A stretch of 64,000 nt of DNA from JAIEOG01 sp964611895. GTDB lineage: Bacteria > Bdellovibrionota > FAC87 > UBA2466. The position numbers and the translations under genes were made by a program. Shown here in pieces: positions 9,609 through 17,675 of this stretch; within the stretch, counting starts at the first letter, position 1; each line of letters begins with the position of its first letter. The DNA is taken from assembly GCA_964611895.1 (NCBI GenBank), contig CAZTDN010000010.1, forward strand, positions 28,240-92,239, given 5' to 3'. The notes under the pieces were generated by a model, which saw only the letters and a list, made by a program, of their open reading frames with translations, made no database searches and had not been told where the DNA came from.

Positions 9609-10415
9609 TCAAACAATGGGAAAGAGATCTTCCCTTCGATTTGCCCAGGCGTCGAGTTGACTGCGGGTCGATGCCCCATGGGAGGAATCGTAGCGAAAGA
9701 GCAATACCGACGGCTTACGGGCGACCTGGTGGCGTACTTTGCCCCACGGATCGACGACCAAGCTGTGACCGTAGGTCAGAGCTCCGTTCCCGGAGCGGCC
9801 AACTAAGCCAGGTGCTGCGACATAGAATTGGTTTTCGATCGCCCGAGCCCGCAATAGCGTTTGCCAATGCGCACGGCCAGTGGGGACGGTGAATGCCGCT
9901 GGTAAAAAAACAAGTTCCGCGCCTTTCTTTTTCAACGAGCGAAAAAGCTCAGGGAACCGCAGGTCATAACATATCGATAAGCCAAAGCAGGTCTTTCGAT
10001 ATTCGAATACAACCGTGGCATCTCCTGCATCCGTGTACTGAGATTCGTCGTATTTTCGGTCGGGGAGGTCTGCGCGAAAAAGAAATATTTTTCTGTAGCG
10101 CGCGAGAGTTTGCCCTTCGGGGCCAAACACGAGCTGCGTATTATACTGTTTTCCCGAGGGGCTGGGCTCTCGCAGAGTTCCGGGCAAAAGGCAAACCGCC
10201 AATTTCCTAGCCCAATCTGCAAAAACTTCGCTCAGCTCCCCAAAACGTGCCGTAATCGCGGGGCAGTCTTTGGAGTGACCGGTAAAATATGCCATTTCAG
10301 GAAAAGAAACCAGTTCAGCCCCTCGTTTGGCCGCGCGTTCGCATAGAGAGCGCATGGTCTTAAGGTTTTGGCTCAGGTTCGCCGAACTTTGCATTTGAAT
10401 GAGCGCGATTTTCAT
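9609..10415 (-). CDS. Nitrilase-superfamily amidase, Nit1 (deaminated glutathione amidase)-like
   Basis: Carbon-nitrogen hydrolase with the Glu-Lys-Cys triad: Glu40 (SFPEM), Lys109 (RYRKI) and Cys149 (SICYDLRFPEL). The segments GRAHWQTLLRARAIE and YGHSLVVDPWG are those I associate with Nit1/YbeM, the amidase that hydrolyses deaminated glutathione formed by transaminase side reactions. The neighbouring ggt, gshB and gshA genes support that assignment over a generic omega-amidase. Length of 268 residues fits. It is divergent from ggt across a 63-base region that contains a short inverted repeat. Substrate remains an inference. Confidence 0.85.
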   Translation of the reverse strand: MKIALIQMQSSANLSQNLKTMRSLCERAAKRGAELVSFPEMAYFTGHSKDCPAITARFGELSEVFADWARKLAVCLLPGTLREPSPSGKQYNTQLVFGPEGQTLARYRKIFLFRADLPDRKYDESQYTDAGDATVVFEYRKTCFGLSICYDLRFPELFRSLKKKGAELVFLPAAFTVPTGRAHWQTLLRARAIENQFYVAAPGLVGRSGNGALTYGHSLVVDPWGKVRHQVARKPSVLLFRYDSSHGASTRSQLDAWANRREDLFPIV

Positions 10416-10445
10416 TGGCGTATCGTTCTATAAAATTGTACGCCA
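10416..10445. promoter_or_regulatory. Inverted repeat in the nit1-ggt divergent promoter region
   Basis: The arms TGGCGTA (10416-10422) and TACGCCA (10439-10445) form a perfect 7-base inverted repeat around an AT-rich 16-base spacer containing TATAAAAT. It sits directly upstream of both the Nit1-like gene and ggt. It could be an operator shared by the divergent pair or a chance repeat; the regulator is unknown. Confidence 0.3.
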
Positions 10446-10478
10446 CTTCAAACGGGTTTGCTGTAGTCTTTGGTGCTT

Positions 10479-12224
10479 ATGCGTGCGATGAAAAACATTT
10501 CTGTCCTTCTGTTATTAGTCAGCTGTACTACGGCGCCACGGTTGCCCCTCTATCAGCTCGCACCTGAACAGCTAGAGGTTGCAAAATGGGGGCGAGTACC
10601 AGGTTGCTGCACTGCCGCAGGGCCACAGTTTGCTGTGGCGACAGGTGGCACTCATTCGGCTGAAGCCGCCATGGAAATTTTCGCCCAGGGTGGAAATTTC
10701 ATCGACGCCGCGGTGGCGGCCGCTTTTAGCTTGAGTGTGGAGCGGCCGCATTCTGCGGGATTAGGGGGCGGAGGGTTTGCGACTGTCCACTGGGCTGGAA
10801 AAAAAGACGGTCTTTTTTTGGACTTTAGAGAAACGGCTCCTCAGAAAGCGACTCACGATTTTTTTCTGCGGCCAGACGGCAAAAAGCGCGTTGATCGCTC
10901 CAGTCAGGAAGGTATTTTTTCAGTGGCCACACCGGGATTTGTGGCAGGGATGTGGGACTTGCACCAGAGAGGGGGAAAACTTCCCTGGGCGCAGGTGCTT
11001 CAGCCAGCGATGCATCTGGCGGCAAATGGATTCATTATCTACCCGCACCTTGCAGAGAGGTTGAAAAAGTATTCTGATTTGCTCCGCAAAGACGAGGGTG
11101 CAAGAGGGGTCTTTTTCGATGGTAAACGAGTTCTTGGCTTGGGCGATAGACTGGTGCAACGGGATTTAGCGAACACGCTCTCGCTAGTGGCACAGCTTGG
11201 TCCTGATGTTTTCTACAAAGGCGCCGTCGCGGACAAGATTGTCTCTACTGTGCAAAAATATGGCGGAGTCCTGTCTGCCAAAGATCTAATCGACTACAAA
11301 GCGGTGGAAAGAGAACCACTGGTAGCTACTGCTGGTTCTCGAAAAATTCTTTCGGCGCCGCCACCCAGCGCCGGCGGAATCCTATTAGTGGAGATGATGA
11401 AAGTGTGGGCTGGTTTGACCAGCTCGCAAAAACCCCAATCGATGCCAGGCTATTTTCACTTGCTTGCTGAGGTGTTCAAGCGAGGTTTTGCAGAGCGTTC
11501 ACAGGCGATAGGCGACCCCGCGTTTGTGAAAGTCCCGGTAGAGGCGCTTACTTCCGACGCTTTCGCCGACAAAGTACGTGAAGCACTGGATCCTCACAAA
11601 GCAGTTCCATCCAGTCAAATCCGACCTGGGCTTCCGCCCCCAGAGTCACACGGAACGACTGGTCTGGCGATAATGGACTCCGACGGCAACGCGATTGCAC
11701 TCTCCATGACAATCAATGCAAGAGTGGGTTCGGGAATCGTGGCTTCAGGGACGGGAATTTTGCTCAATAATGAGATGGATGATTTCAGTGTGGTGGCCGG
11801 GCAGAAAAACCTGTTTGGCCTGACAGGGGATAAGGTCAACGCTATCGCTCCTGGCAAGCGCCCTGCTTCCAGCATGGCACCAACGATAATTCTGGAGTCA
11901 GGCGTCCCGGTGCTCGCATTGACGGCCGTGGGAGGGTCTAGAATAGTGAGCGGAATTGCACAAACAACTTTGAATTACTTGGATGTCTATCCGGGCGATT
12001 TAAGGAAAGCGCTCTTTGCGCCTCGAATGCACCATCAGTGGCTTCCCGATAAGTTAGAAGTCGAAGAAGTGGTCTCGAGTGCAGATAGAAGCGAGCTAAA
12101 ATCAAAGGGGCATGCAGTGGTTACCATGGAGCACGATCAGATAGTTTTGGCTGTAGGCAAAGAGAAAGAACAGCTGCGTGCCGTACATGATCCTAGAACC
12201 GAGGGAGGGGCGCAGGCACAGTGA
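10479..12224 (+). CDS. ggt: Gamma-glutamyltranspeptidase (lipoprotein form)
   Basis: Cleaves or transfers the gamma-glutamyl group of glutathione in the periplasm. The proenzyme self-cleaves before the catalytic threonine; here the GTTG site puts that Thr at about residue 393, as in E. coli (391). Also present are the family segments AGLGGGGF near the N-terminus, SGTGILLNNEMDDFS, RPASSMAPTI and GGSRI. The N-terminus MKNISVLLLLVSC is a lipoprotein signal with lipobox LVSC, so the enzyme is probably membrane-anchored rather than freely soluble. The exact start is uncertain: ATG at 10479 or 10488, with TTG/GTG upstream. Its stop overlaps the gshB start (GTGA). Confidence 0.95.
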   Translation: MRAMKNISVLLLLVSCTTAPRLPLYQLAPEQLEVAKWGRVPGCCTAAGPQFAVATGGTHSAEAAMEIFAQGGNFIDAAVAAAFSLSVERPHSAGLGGGGFATVHWAGKKDGLFLDFRETAPQKATHDFFLRPDGKKRVDRSSQEGIFSVATPGFVAGMWDLHQRGGKLPWAQVLQPAMHLAANGFIIYPHLAERLKKYSDLLRKDEGARGVFFDGKRVLGLGDRLVQRDLANTLSLVAQLGPDVFYKGAVADKIVSTVQKYGGVLSAKDLIDYKAVEREPLVATAGSRKILSAPPPSAGGILLVEMMKVWAGLTSSQKPQSMPGYFHLLAEVFKRGFAERSQAIGDPAFVKVPVEALTSDAFADKVREALDPHKAVPSSQIRPGLPPPESHGTTGLAIMDSDGNAIALSMTINARVGSGIVASGTGILLNNEMDDFSVVAGQKNLFGLTGDKVNAIAPGKRPASSMAPTIILESGVPVLALTAVGGSRIVSGIAQTTLNYLDVYPGDLRKALFAPRMHHQWLPDKLEVEEVVSSADRSELKSKGHAVVTMEHDQIVLAVGKEKEQLRAVHDPRTEGGAQAQ

Positions 12225-13159
12225 AGACTCTTTACATTGGCGATCCGTTTCCCAGGTTGAAGCCCGCGACCGATAGTTCGTTGGCCTTGGTGCGCGAGGA
12301 TTTAAAGCGAAAGAACAAAGTATTTTGGGCCGAACCAAGTGCTTTGCGGCTTGAGCAGGGCAAGCTCTGGGTTTCTGCCATGCCTTGCGTCCAATGTGAT
12401 GAGGGAATGACGCCGGAAGTAGGAACGAACCAAGAAAAAGCGCTACGGGATTTTAACGTAGTTTGGATTCGCAAGGACCCGCCTTTTGATTCCGAATATA
12501 CGTCCTTGTGTTGGCTGCTCGCGCTGGAAGAAAAATCTGTGCTGATGGTGAATCGGCCCAGCCTTTTGTTACGTTACCACGAAAAACTCCTGCCTTTCGA
12601 AGCGCATGCGCAGGGTTTTTTGAGCGCCAAAGACCTCATTCCCACTCACGTTGGTAGCGCTGGTACAGCCAGGGATTTTTTGAAGCGAGGGGGGATAGAT
12701 TGGGCAATTCGAAAGCCTTTTTTTGGTTTTGGCGGGGCGGACATCAAGCGGTTTCAGGTGGGCGATTCAAAGCGTTTACCCAATGAGGACGAACTCGAAC
12801 TGACTCAGCCTTATTTAGAAGAGATTTCAACTCTGGGTGACCGCCGCGTGTTTTTTCTTGCAGGCAGATATATCGGCGACTTTGTAAGGCTTCCTCAAGC
12901 GGGTGAAGTAGTGAGTAATATCGCGCGAGGCGGCAGAGCTGCGGTGTTGCCGTTGACCGCCAAACAAAAAACGGTAGTCGATAGGCTGGGTAAGTTTCTG
13001 AAAAAGGTGGGAATTGTTTTTGCGGGGGCAGATATGATCGGGAGTCGGGTTTCGGAAGTCAATGTGACCTCTCCCACCGGCTTATTGAGTTATCGGCAGT
13101 TGACCGGGATCGATTTGGTGCCGCGCATTTTGGACTATATCGAGCGATCGGCACTGTAG
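12221..13159 (+). CDS. gshB: Glutathione synthetase, GshB-type ATP-grasp
   Basis: Ligates glycine to gamma-glutamylcysteine. The prokaryotic GshB signatures are in order: VWIRKDPPFDSEY (about residues 80-92), KPFFGFGGADI (ATP-grasp loop), QPYLEEI and GDRRVFFL, and the metal-binding end SEVNVTSPTG. At 312 residues it is of normal length. It is translationally coupled to ggt by a GTGA overlap, an unusual partner because one gene makes and the other degrades glutathione. The 3' end overlaps that of the convergent gshA by 25 bases. Confidence 0.93.
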   Translation: MKTLYIGDPFPRLKPATDSSLALVREDLKRKNKVFWAEPSALRLEQGKLWVSAMPCVQCDEGMTPEVGTNQEKALRDFNVVWIRKDPPFDSEYTSLCWLLALEEKSVLMVNRPSLLLRYHEKLLPFEAHAQGFLSAKDLIPTHVGSAGTARDFLKRGGIDWAIRKPFFGFGGADIKRFQVGDSKRLPNEDELELTQPYLEEISTLGDRRVFFLAGRYIGDFVRLPQAGEVVSNIARGGRAAVLPLTAKQKTVVDRLGKFLKKVGIVFAGADMIGSRVSEVNVTSPTGLLSYRQLTGIDLVPRILDYIERSAL

Positions 13160-14481
13160 AGAATCGCCTTGGTGATATCTTTTTTCCACGGGCCTAGGAA
13201 GTTTTCTAACAATAAATTGGCGGGATTTTTTCCTTGGGCGACATTTTTTTCTAACGGCACAAGGAATTTTTCTTCTCCCCGCCCGCGTTTCAAAAGCGAA
13301 TCGCGCGAGGCGGCCAATAGCTCGCTTGCCAGGGTTTCTAGATGTAAGCCGCCCACCTTGGCGCGCAATCCTTCGCGGCCTGCTGCCACCCAAAGCTCGT
13401 TGCGAAGTTTGTCGGATAGGGTTCCCAAGCAATCAAGGGCTTGGAGGCGAGCATCGGGGCCATACATCAGGCCAGTCCAAAATGCCACGGCAGCGTATCG
13501 GTCCACGGTTCGCAATCCGTCGATAGAACGGACTTCGATATAGCCCGGCTTAATGCGCGCTTCGGTAAATAGCTGGCGGAGGGAGTTGAGCTCATTTTCT
13601 TCGTTGAGTTCGCAGTTTTCGAGCTGTCCTTGTTGAATATCTTCCAGAGAGTGCCCAAGGGACTCTACATTTTTGCCATCGCGATTGGCGACAAACATTA
13701 ACGGGCGCTTCCATGCCAAACGGCAGTAGGTATCAAAATCAAAATCGTCTTGGAAAGCTTCAGGCATCAGCCCTGTTCGATGCGGGTCGGTGTTCCTCCA
13801 GACTTCGGATCGGAAAGACAACCAACCGTTGGGTTTTCCCGCGCTGAGCGGGGAGTTGCCAAACAGAGCGCACGACAGCGGAGCGACAGCCAGTGCCGTG
13901 CGGAGCATTTCGATGGCTTCGTTCTCACTGGAGTAATCAAAATTGATTTGTATAGACGAAGTTAGCCGCATCATCGTGGTTCCGAGCGACCCGTGCTGGC
14001 TGAGGTAGTCCGTCATGATGCGGTAGCGGGTGAGGGGAATGACATCGATATCTTCTACGGTGGCGATAGGGTTCACTCCTAAGCCAATCCAATGCAAGCC
14101 TAGGGGTTTGGAAAGAGCGTCGACGTGGTTTTCAAAAGCATCAAGTGTTTTGAACGTTTCGCCCACTGTGGGTTGTGGGGCGGCTGCAAACTCGAGTTGG
14201 CTGCCGGGTTCCAGGGAAACTTTACCGGTGGGGCCACTAAGGCCCAGTGGGAAAGCTTCGGAGTAAGTAGCGATTTCCCATCCCAAGCGTTTTGCGAGTT
14301 GTACTAGGAATTGCTCGGCTCCGAGGGGGTTGTTTCCTAGGCGGTACTGAAGAGAACGACCATCGGGCCAGTTTCCGATACGTTCAATCTCAAGTCCGAT
14401 ATTTCGGGCGGAGGGTAGGCGGCATTGACTGCGAAGGAGGTCCGCCGTTTTTTCCCAACCCTTTTTCTTTCCAGTAGACAC
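13135..14481 (-). CDS. gshA: Glutamate-cysteine ligase, plant/alphaproteobacterial type
   Basis: Catalyses the first step of glutathione synthesis. Conserved segments are IGLEIER, SLEPGSQLEFAAAPQPT, the MMRLTSSIQINFDYSSE stretch and the W.NTDP.RTG motif. These place it with the GCS2/plant-type ligases rather than the E. coli GshA type. Length of 448 residues fits. It converges on gshB with overlapping 3' ends and lies beside tRNA-Ala at its 5' side. Together with gshB it provides a complete glutathione pathway in this window. Confidence 0.92.
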   Translation of the reverse strand: MSTGKKKGWEKTADLLRSQCRLPSARNIGLEIERIGNWPDGRSLQYRLGNNPLGAEQFLVQLAKRLGWEIATYSEAFPLGLSGPTGKVSLEPGSQLEFAAAPQPTVGETFKTLDAFENHVDALSKPLGLHWIGLGVNPIATVEDIDVIPLTRYRIMTDYLSQHGSLGTTMMRLTSSIQINFDYSSENEAIEMLRTALAVAPLSCALFGNSPLSAGKPNGWLSFRSEVWRNTDPHRTGLMPEAFQDDFDFDTYCRLAWKRPLMFVANRDGKNVESLGHSLEDIQQGQLENCELNEENELNSLRQLFTEARIKPGYIEVRSIDGLRTVDRYAAVAFWTGLMYGPDARLQALDCLGTLSDKLRNELWVAAGREGLRAKVGGLHLETLASELLAASRDSLLKRGRGEEKFLVPLEKNVAQGKNPANLLLENFLGPWKKDITKAILYSADRSI

Positions 14482-14575
14482 TTGCGCACTATACTCAGGG
14501 GGTTGCCCACCTGCAATCGTGGTGCTACTTTGCCTTCCTTTATTGGTTTTTGGGGGAGACTAGGATTTTTTTCGA

Positions 14576-14648
14576 GGGCCGGTAGCTCAGTTGGGAGAGC
14601 GCCACGTTCGCAATGTGGAGGTCGAGGGTTCGATCCCCTTCCGGTCCA
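14576..14648 (+). tRNA. tRNA-Ala (anticodon CGC)
   Basis: The cloverleaf can be folded by hand: a 7-bp acceptor stem with G3:T70 (the alanine identity pair), anticodon stem CCACG/TGTGG, 7-nt loop TTCGCAA, T-arm with TTCGATC and discriminator A73. CCA is not encoded. Length is 73 nt. It reads GCG codons. Confidence 0.95.
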
Positions 14649-14659
14649 AATTCAAACTC

Positions 14660-15085
14660 TCACTTTTTGTACACCAGCGTAAGCAAGACGCCGCCTACGA
14701 CACATTGTAATAGGCCACCCAAAACCCACCCCAGCAAAATCGTGCTAGTGATTGGGCTGACACTATACTGAATGAAACTGTGCCCAGCACAGAACAGCCC
14801 CATGAGGAGCCCAAACCGTACGCCTTCCATGGGGCCAGTGCCGTTGTAGCCCTTCACGAATAAAAACGTAAAGTACTTGGCGATGATGAACTGGCCCAAG
14901 ATCATCCAAATAAAATGCTGCTGCATCTCTTCTTTGGGGCGCCAGGCGCTTGCAGTCGCATGGTAATCACCGTCCAACAAAACGCCATGCAGAACAAAGT
15001 CCGTTGCAAACACGAAAACGAACATCGCCAAAGTGGCCAACATAAAACGCTGAACGTTGATGCCTTTCAAAAAACTCTTGAGCAT
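14660..15085 (-). CDS. Small polytopic membrane protein
   Basis: A 141-residue integral membrane protein with about four hydrophobic helices. After the first helix comes FVLHGVLLDGDY and then WRPKEEM, a pattern I associate with small uncharacterised bacterial membrane proteins; I cannot give a function. The gene is convergent with tRNA-Ala, ending 11 bases from it. The 186 bases between its start and the pilin-like operon contain no recognised element beyond AT-rich promoter-like sequence. Confidence 0.7.
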   Translation of the reverse strand: MLKSFLKGINVQRFMLATLAMFVFVFATDFVLHGVLLDGDYHATASAWRPKEEMQQHFIWMILGQFIIAKYFTFLFVKGYNGTGPMEGVRFGLLMGLFCAGHSFIQYSVSPITSTILLGWVLGGLLQCVVGGVLLTLVYKK

Positions 15086-15271
15086 TTTGTTTTCCCCCGA
15101 TGCTGATCAAAAATCAAAGCTAGATTATACATTAACCTGTTTATTACGCGTTACGCCAAGTTCCTAAACACTTTCGTCTAGTCTGAATACACCCCCACAG
15201 CTTTTCCACACGATTCCGGTCACCTAGCCGCACCCTATCGAAATACCGTCGATTCAGGTAAAATAAACTCA

Positions 15272-15862
15272 ATGCTCCCCCGTAAAATCTGCTCACGGAA
15301 AAACCAAAGAGGATCTATCGGAATGGGAGTCACGGTGCTGGTTGCCGTGGCGGCTGCGGCTGTGTACGCACACCTGCTGAGCGATATGAACGCGTTGATT
15401 CAAGAATCAAAACATTTGCAGAATCGTGAGCGGAATCGTGCGATCGTAGACTATGTGAAAACCAGAGTGAACTGCCCCGAGACGTTTTACCATGTCGCCA
15501 TCAAGAACAACATGCCCGCCACCCCACCTAAAACTAAAAAGAAGAACAAGGGCACTGGGGGTTCTGGTACTTCCGTAGTCGATCCGTCGAGCTACAACAC
15601 AGATCTGCTCGGGGTTACTTACCCTCTCACGAATATTCCTGCGGTTTACAGACCAAAGCTCGAAAGTGATTTGACCCAGTGTAGTGCCACCAAAGAGCCG
15701 GGAGGCGTGCTTTGTGCCAAGGCGGTGAGCACGGTTCCGGTGGGAGACAAGTCATACCCCGTGCGCTTTTCCATGCCGGTTTATCCGGTTTATCAAGTTC
15801 AGGCCGAGATCGATTCCGCAGAAGGCTACATCGGAGTGGGGTCGTTTACATGCATCCCCTAG
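15272..15862 (+). CDS. Minor pilin-like protein lacking the +5 glutamate
   Basis: A 196-residue protein with a short basic leader (RKNQRG) followed directly by a hydrophobic helix (SIGMGVTVLVAVAAAA), the layout of a class III-type prepilin signal. After a cleavage following Gly, residue +5 is Gly rather than Glu. In type II secretion and type IV pili, the tip-capping minor pilin (GspK) is the one that lacks Glu5. The middle has a Lys/Gly/Ser-rich linker, and the C-terminal part has two Cys residues. It is first in a three-gene overlapping operon. The minor-pilin assignment is inferred from the N-terminus and neighbours, not from a family match. Confidence 0.6.
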   Translation: MLPRKICSRKNQRGSIGMGVTVLVAVAAAAVYAHLLSDMNALIQESKHLQNRERNRAIVDYVKTRVNCPETFYHVAIKNNMPATPPKTKKKNKGTGGSGTSVVDPSSYNTDLLGVTYPLTNIPAVYRPKLESDLTQCSATKEPGGVLCAKAVSTVPVGDKSYPVRFSMPVYPVYQVQAEIDSAEGYIGVGSFTCIP

Positions 15863-16722
15863 AACTGCGTACACTGCTTCGGCGAACCTCAGGAATGGCG
15901 ATCACCGAGGTGGTGATTAGCGGAGCGATAGTTTTAGGTCTGATATTGGGCAGCCAGCAACTAACCAAACTTTACACCCGCTCCGTCCTTCAAACTGCGG
16001 CGCGCGGCGAGCTGGAGGATGTTCGGGCCTATATTCTGCGCAATTTCAGTTGCGAGCGCACTGTTGGTACCTATCTCTCCGAATGCAACGCGGCGACCTC
16101 GGCGCCCGCTTGGATTCCGTTGCGTGGTGCGAGTTGTAACAAACCTGTGGGCAATTCCACTTCATCCTTCGAACATTATCAGAAGAAATACATCTTTAGG
16201 GCTAGTTGCAGAAAACCAGCCGATACGACGTATGATCCGTACGAAGTGACTGTGCAATTCGCGTACGCTAACTCCGCTACAGTGGGAGATTTTGCCAAAG
16301 ACCCGATTACGGGTGAGACGAGTACTTTTAAAGATCTGTTTAAAGCTCCGCTGCAATGCGGGCCAAGCGCGATTCAAGTCCATGCTCGTTCAGGTCTGTA
16401 CTTCATCAAATACACTCCGGTGCAATGGTTTGCGACGTCGTTTGATGACTACGATGGGATTAACCCCAGCAATACGACAGATACTTATCAAGGTTTGTGC
16501 TCGGGTTTTGGGTACCCCCAAGTGCTCAATGGCATGCAGCCAAGTTCGAGTTATGGCAGTCCCAAAGACAACTGGGTACTTTCCTTTCCTAAGGGATCCC
16601 AGACTGATTGGCAGATAGTGAATGCCAAGGATAGCCCGTACAAAGATCAAGTGCTCATGGCCGACAACGCCTTCGTGCAGTGTGGTCGCCAATGGAGCGC
16701 CAACGCGTGCGCGAGCAAGTGA
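15850..16722 (+). CDS. Pseudopilin/minor pilin with prepilin peptidase site
   Basis: The start at 15850 overlaps the preceding gene by 13 bases. It gives a leader ending TSG, then MAITEVVISGAIVLG: cleavage after Gly leaves Glu at +5 and a hydrophobic helix, the type IV prepilin signature. The body (about 290 residues) is long for a pseudopilin. It contains many Cys, Tyr and Asn/Asp residues, suggesting a disulfide-stabilised secreted globular domain. An upstream in-frame start at 15712 would add an unlikely 46-residue leader. No pilB/pilC/pilD gene is nearby, so it must use machinery encoded elsewhere. Confidence 0.7.
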   Translation: MHPLELRTLLRRTSGMAITEVVISGAIVLGLILGSQQLTKLYTRSVLQTAARGELEDVRAYILRNFSCERTVGTYLSECNAATSAPAWIPLRGASCNKPVGNSTSSFEHYQKKYIFRASCRKPADTTYDPYEVTVQFAYANSATVGDFAKDPITGETSTFKDLFKAPLQCGPSAIQVHARSGLYFIKYTPVQWFATSFDDYDGINPSNTTDTYQGLCSGFGYPQVLNGMQPSSSYGSPKDNWVLSFPKGSQTDWQIVNAKDSPYKDQVLMADNAFVQCGRQWSANACASK

Positions 16723-17156
16723 AACCTAGCTCCTGGGAGCCAAAAGTGCGGCTTAGAAAATCTGCTTCAGGCTTTACCCTGATCGAACTGCTATCCGCTC
16801 TGCTGATAGGCGGTGCCCTGACTTACGTGGCGATTACGGGAGTCGGAACCACTCTGAAGCAGAATAAACTCGCTGCAGAAATCGCCACCAAGGAACGCAT
16901 CCGCATTCAGCTTCGCTTGGCGCTAAATTGCACGAACACCGTTGCAGCACTCGACGCTACTTGTCCGGCAGGGACTCCCATAGAACTCCTGGGCGCGTCG
17001 GGTCAGGTGCTGGTTGCCAAGACCAAGACGGCATTTTTCGATTCGATGGTCGCTGCCTATTGTTCGAGCGTCCCTAAAGAGTTCGATGTCCAAGTCTTGC
17101 TCCCTGGCAAAGCGGACTACGAAAAGCTGTTTTTTATTCCCTTGGGCTGCCCTTAG
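16692..17156 (+). CDS. Prepilin-type N-terminal methylation protein (minor pilin)
   Basis: The leader ends KSASG, followed by FTLIELLSALLIGGAL, a textbook prepilin cleavage/methylation site with Phe+1 and Glu+5. The mature protein is short (about 125 residues) with Cys pairs, typical of minor pilins. The ATG at 16692 overlaps the preceding gene by 31 bases; a GTG four codons upstream is an alternative. The three consecutive overlapping genes probably assemble as a tip complex. Confidence 0.82.
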   Translation: MERQRVREQVKPSSWEPKVRLRKSASGFTLIELLSALLIGGALTYVAITGVGTTLKQNKLAAEIATKERIRIQLRLALNCTNTVAALDATCPAGTPIELLGASGQVLVAKTKTAFFDSMVAAYCSSVPKEFDVQVLLPGKADYEKLFFIPLGCP

Positions 17157-17200
17157 CATTTCGTTTTATAATGAAGCAAAACCAACCACGGAGGCATGAG

Positions 17201-17665
17201 ATGGCAGGACTACGCGTTTTGGCAGTAGGGTTTGCGCTATATGTCATTCCCAGTTTTGGAATTACGTTCGGGATCACGGGCACGTATAGCGGTAAAGGCA
17301 CTTGGAAGGCCGATGATGGTACCAGTGGCAGTTGGAAAGCCGAGCTCGTGATTTCCAAGGACTCCAAGGGCTATCGATTGAAACAGAAACAATCGCGCGA
17401 CTTGCCCGATGGGACGACCCAGACCGACTCTCAGGACTGGCTCGCCAGTGAAAAGGGCGACGGCTTTTTCGATGTAGATCAAGGTGGCACCATCATTGGG
17501 TGGGGACACTGCGACATGGGTGGCTGCCAAATCGATGGTGAAAACGGCTCAGGCGTACCTCAAACCGAAACCCTGATATTTGAAAAAGGTGGAATAGACC
17601 GCTATGGCCACGAGACCGGCGCCGGGGTCAAAACCCTTTGGAAGGGGCGCTTTGTTAAGAAGTAA
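17201..17665 (+). CDS. Secreted protein of unknown function
   Basis: The start at 17201 is chosen because GGAGG lies six bases upstream and the product then begins with a clean signal peptide (MAGLRVLAVGFALYVIPSFG). An upstream ATG at 17171 would place a charged tail before it. The mature domain of about 130 residues is Gly/Asp/Lys-rich with alternating beta-strand character, including GTYSGKGTW and GSWKAEL near its start. I do not recognise the family. It follows the minor pilin genes by 44 bases and converges with the NamZ-like gene. Confidence 0.65.
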   Translation: MAGLRVLAVGFALYVIPSFGITFGITGTYSGKGTWKADDGTSGSWKAELVISKDSKGYRLKQKQSRDLPDGTTQTDSQDWLASEKGDGFFDVDQGGTIIGWGHCDMGGCQIDGENGSGVPQTETLIFEKGGIDRYGHETGAGVKTLWKGRFVKK

Positions 17666-17675
17666 CGCACGAGGC

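Noticed and set aside
15712..15849. Upstream extension of the second minor pilin gene
   Set aside because: It would add 46 residues before the prepilin site and overlap the first gene extensively; the ATG at 15850 gives a leader of the usual length.
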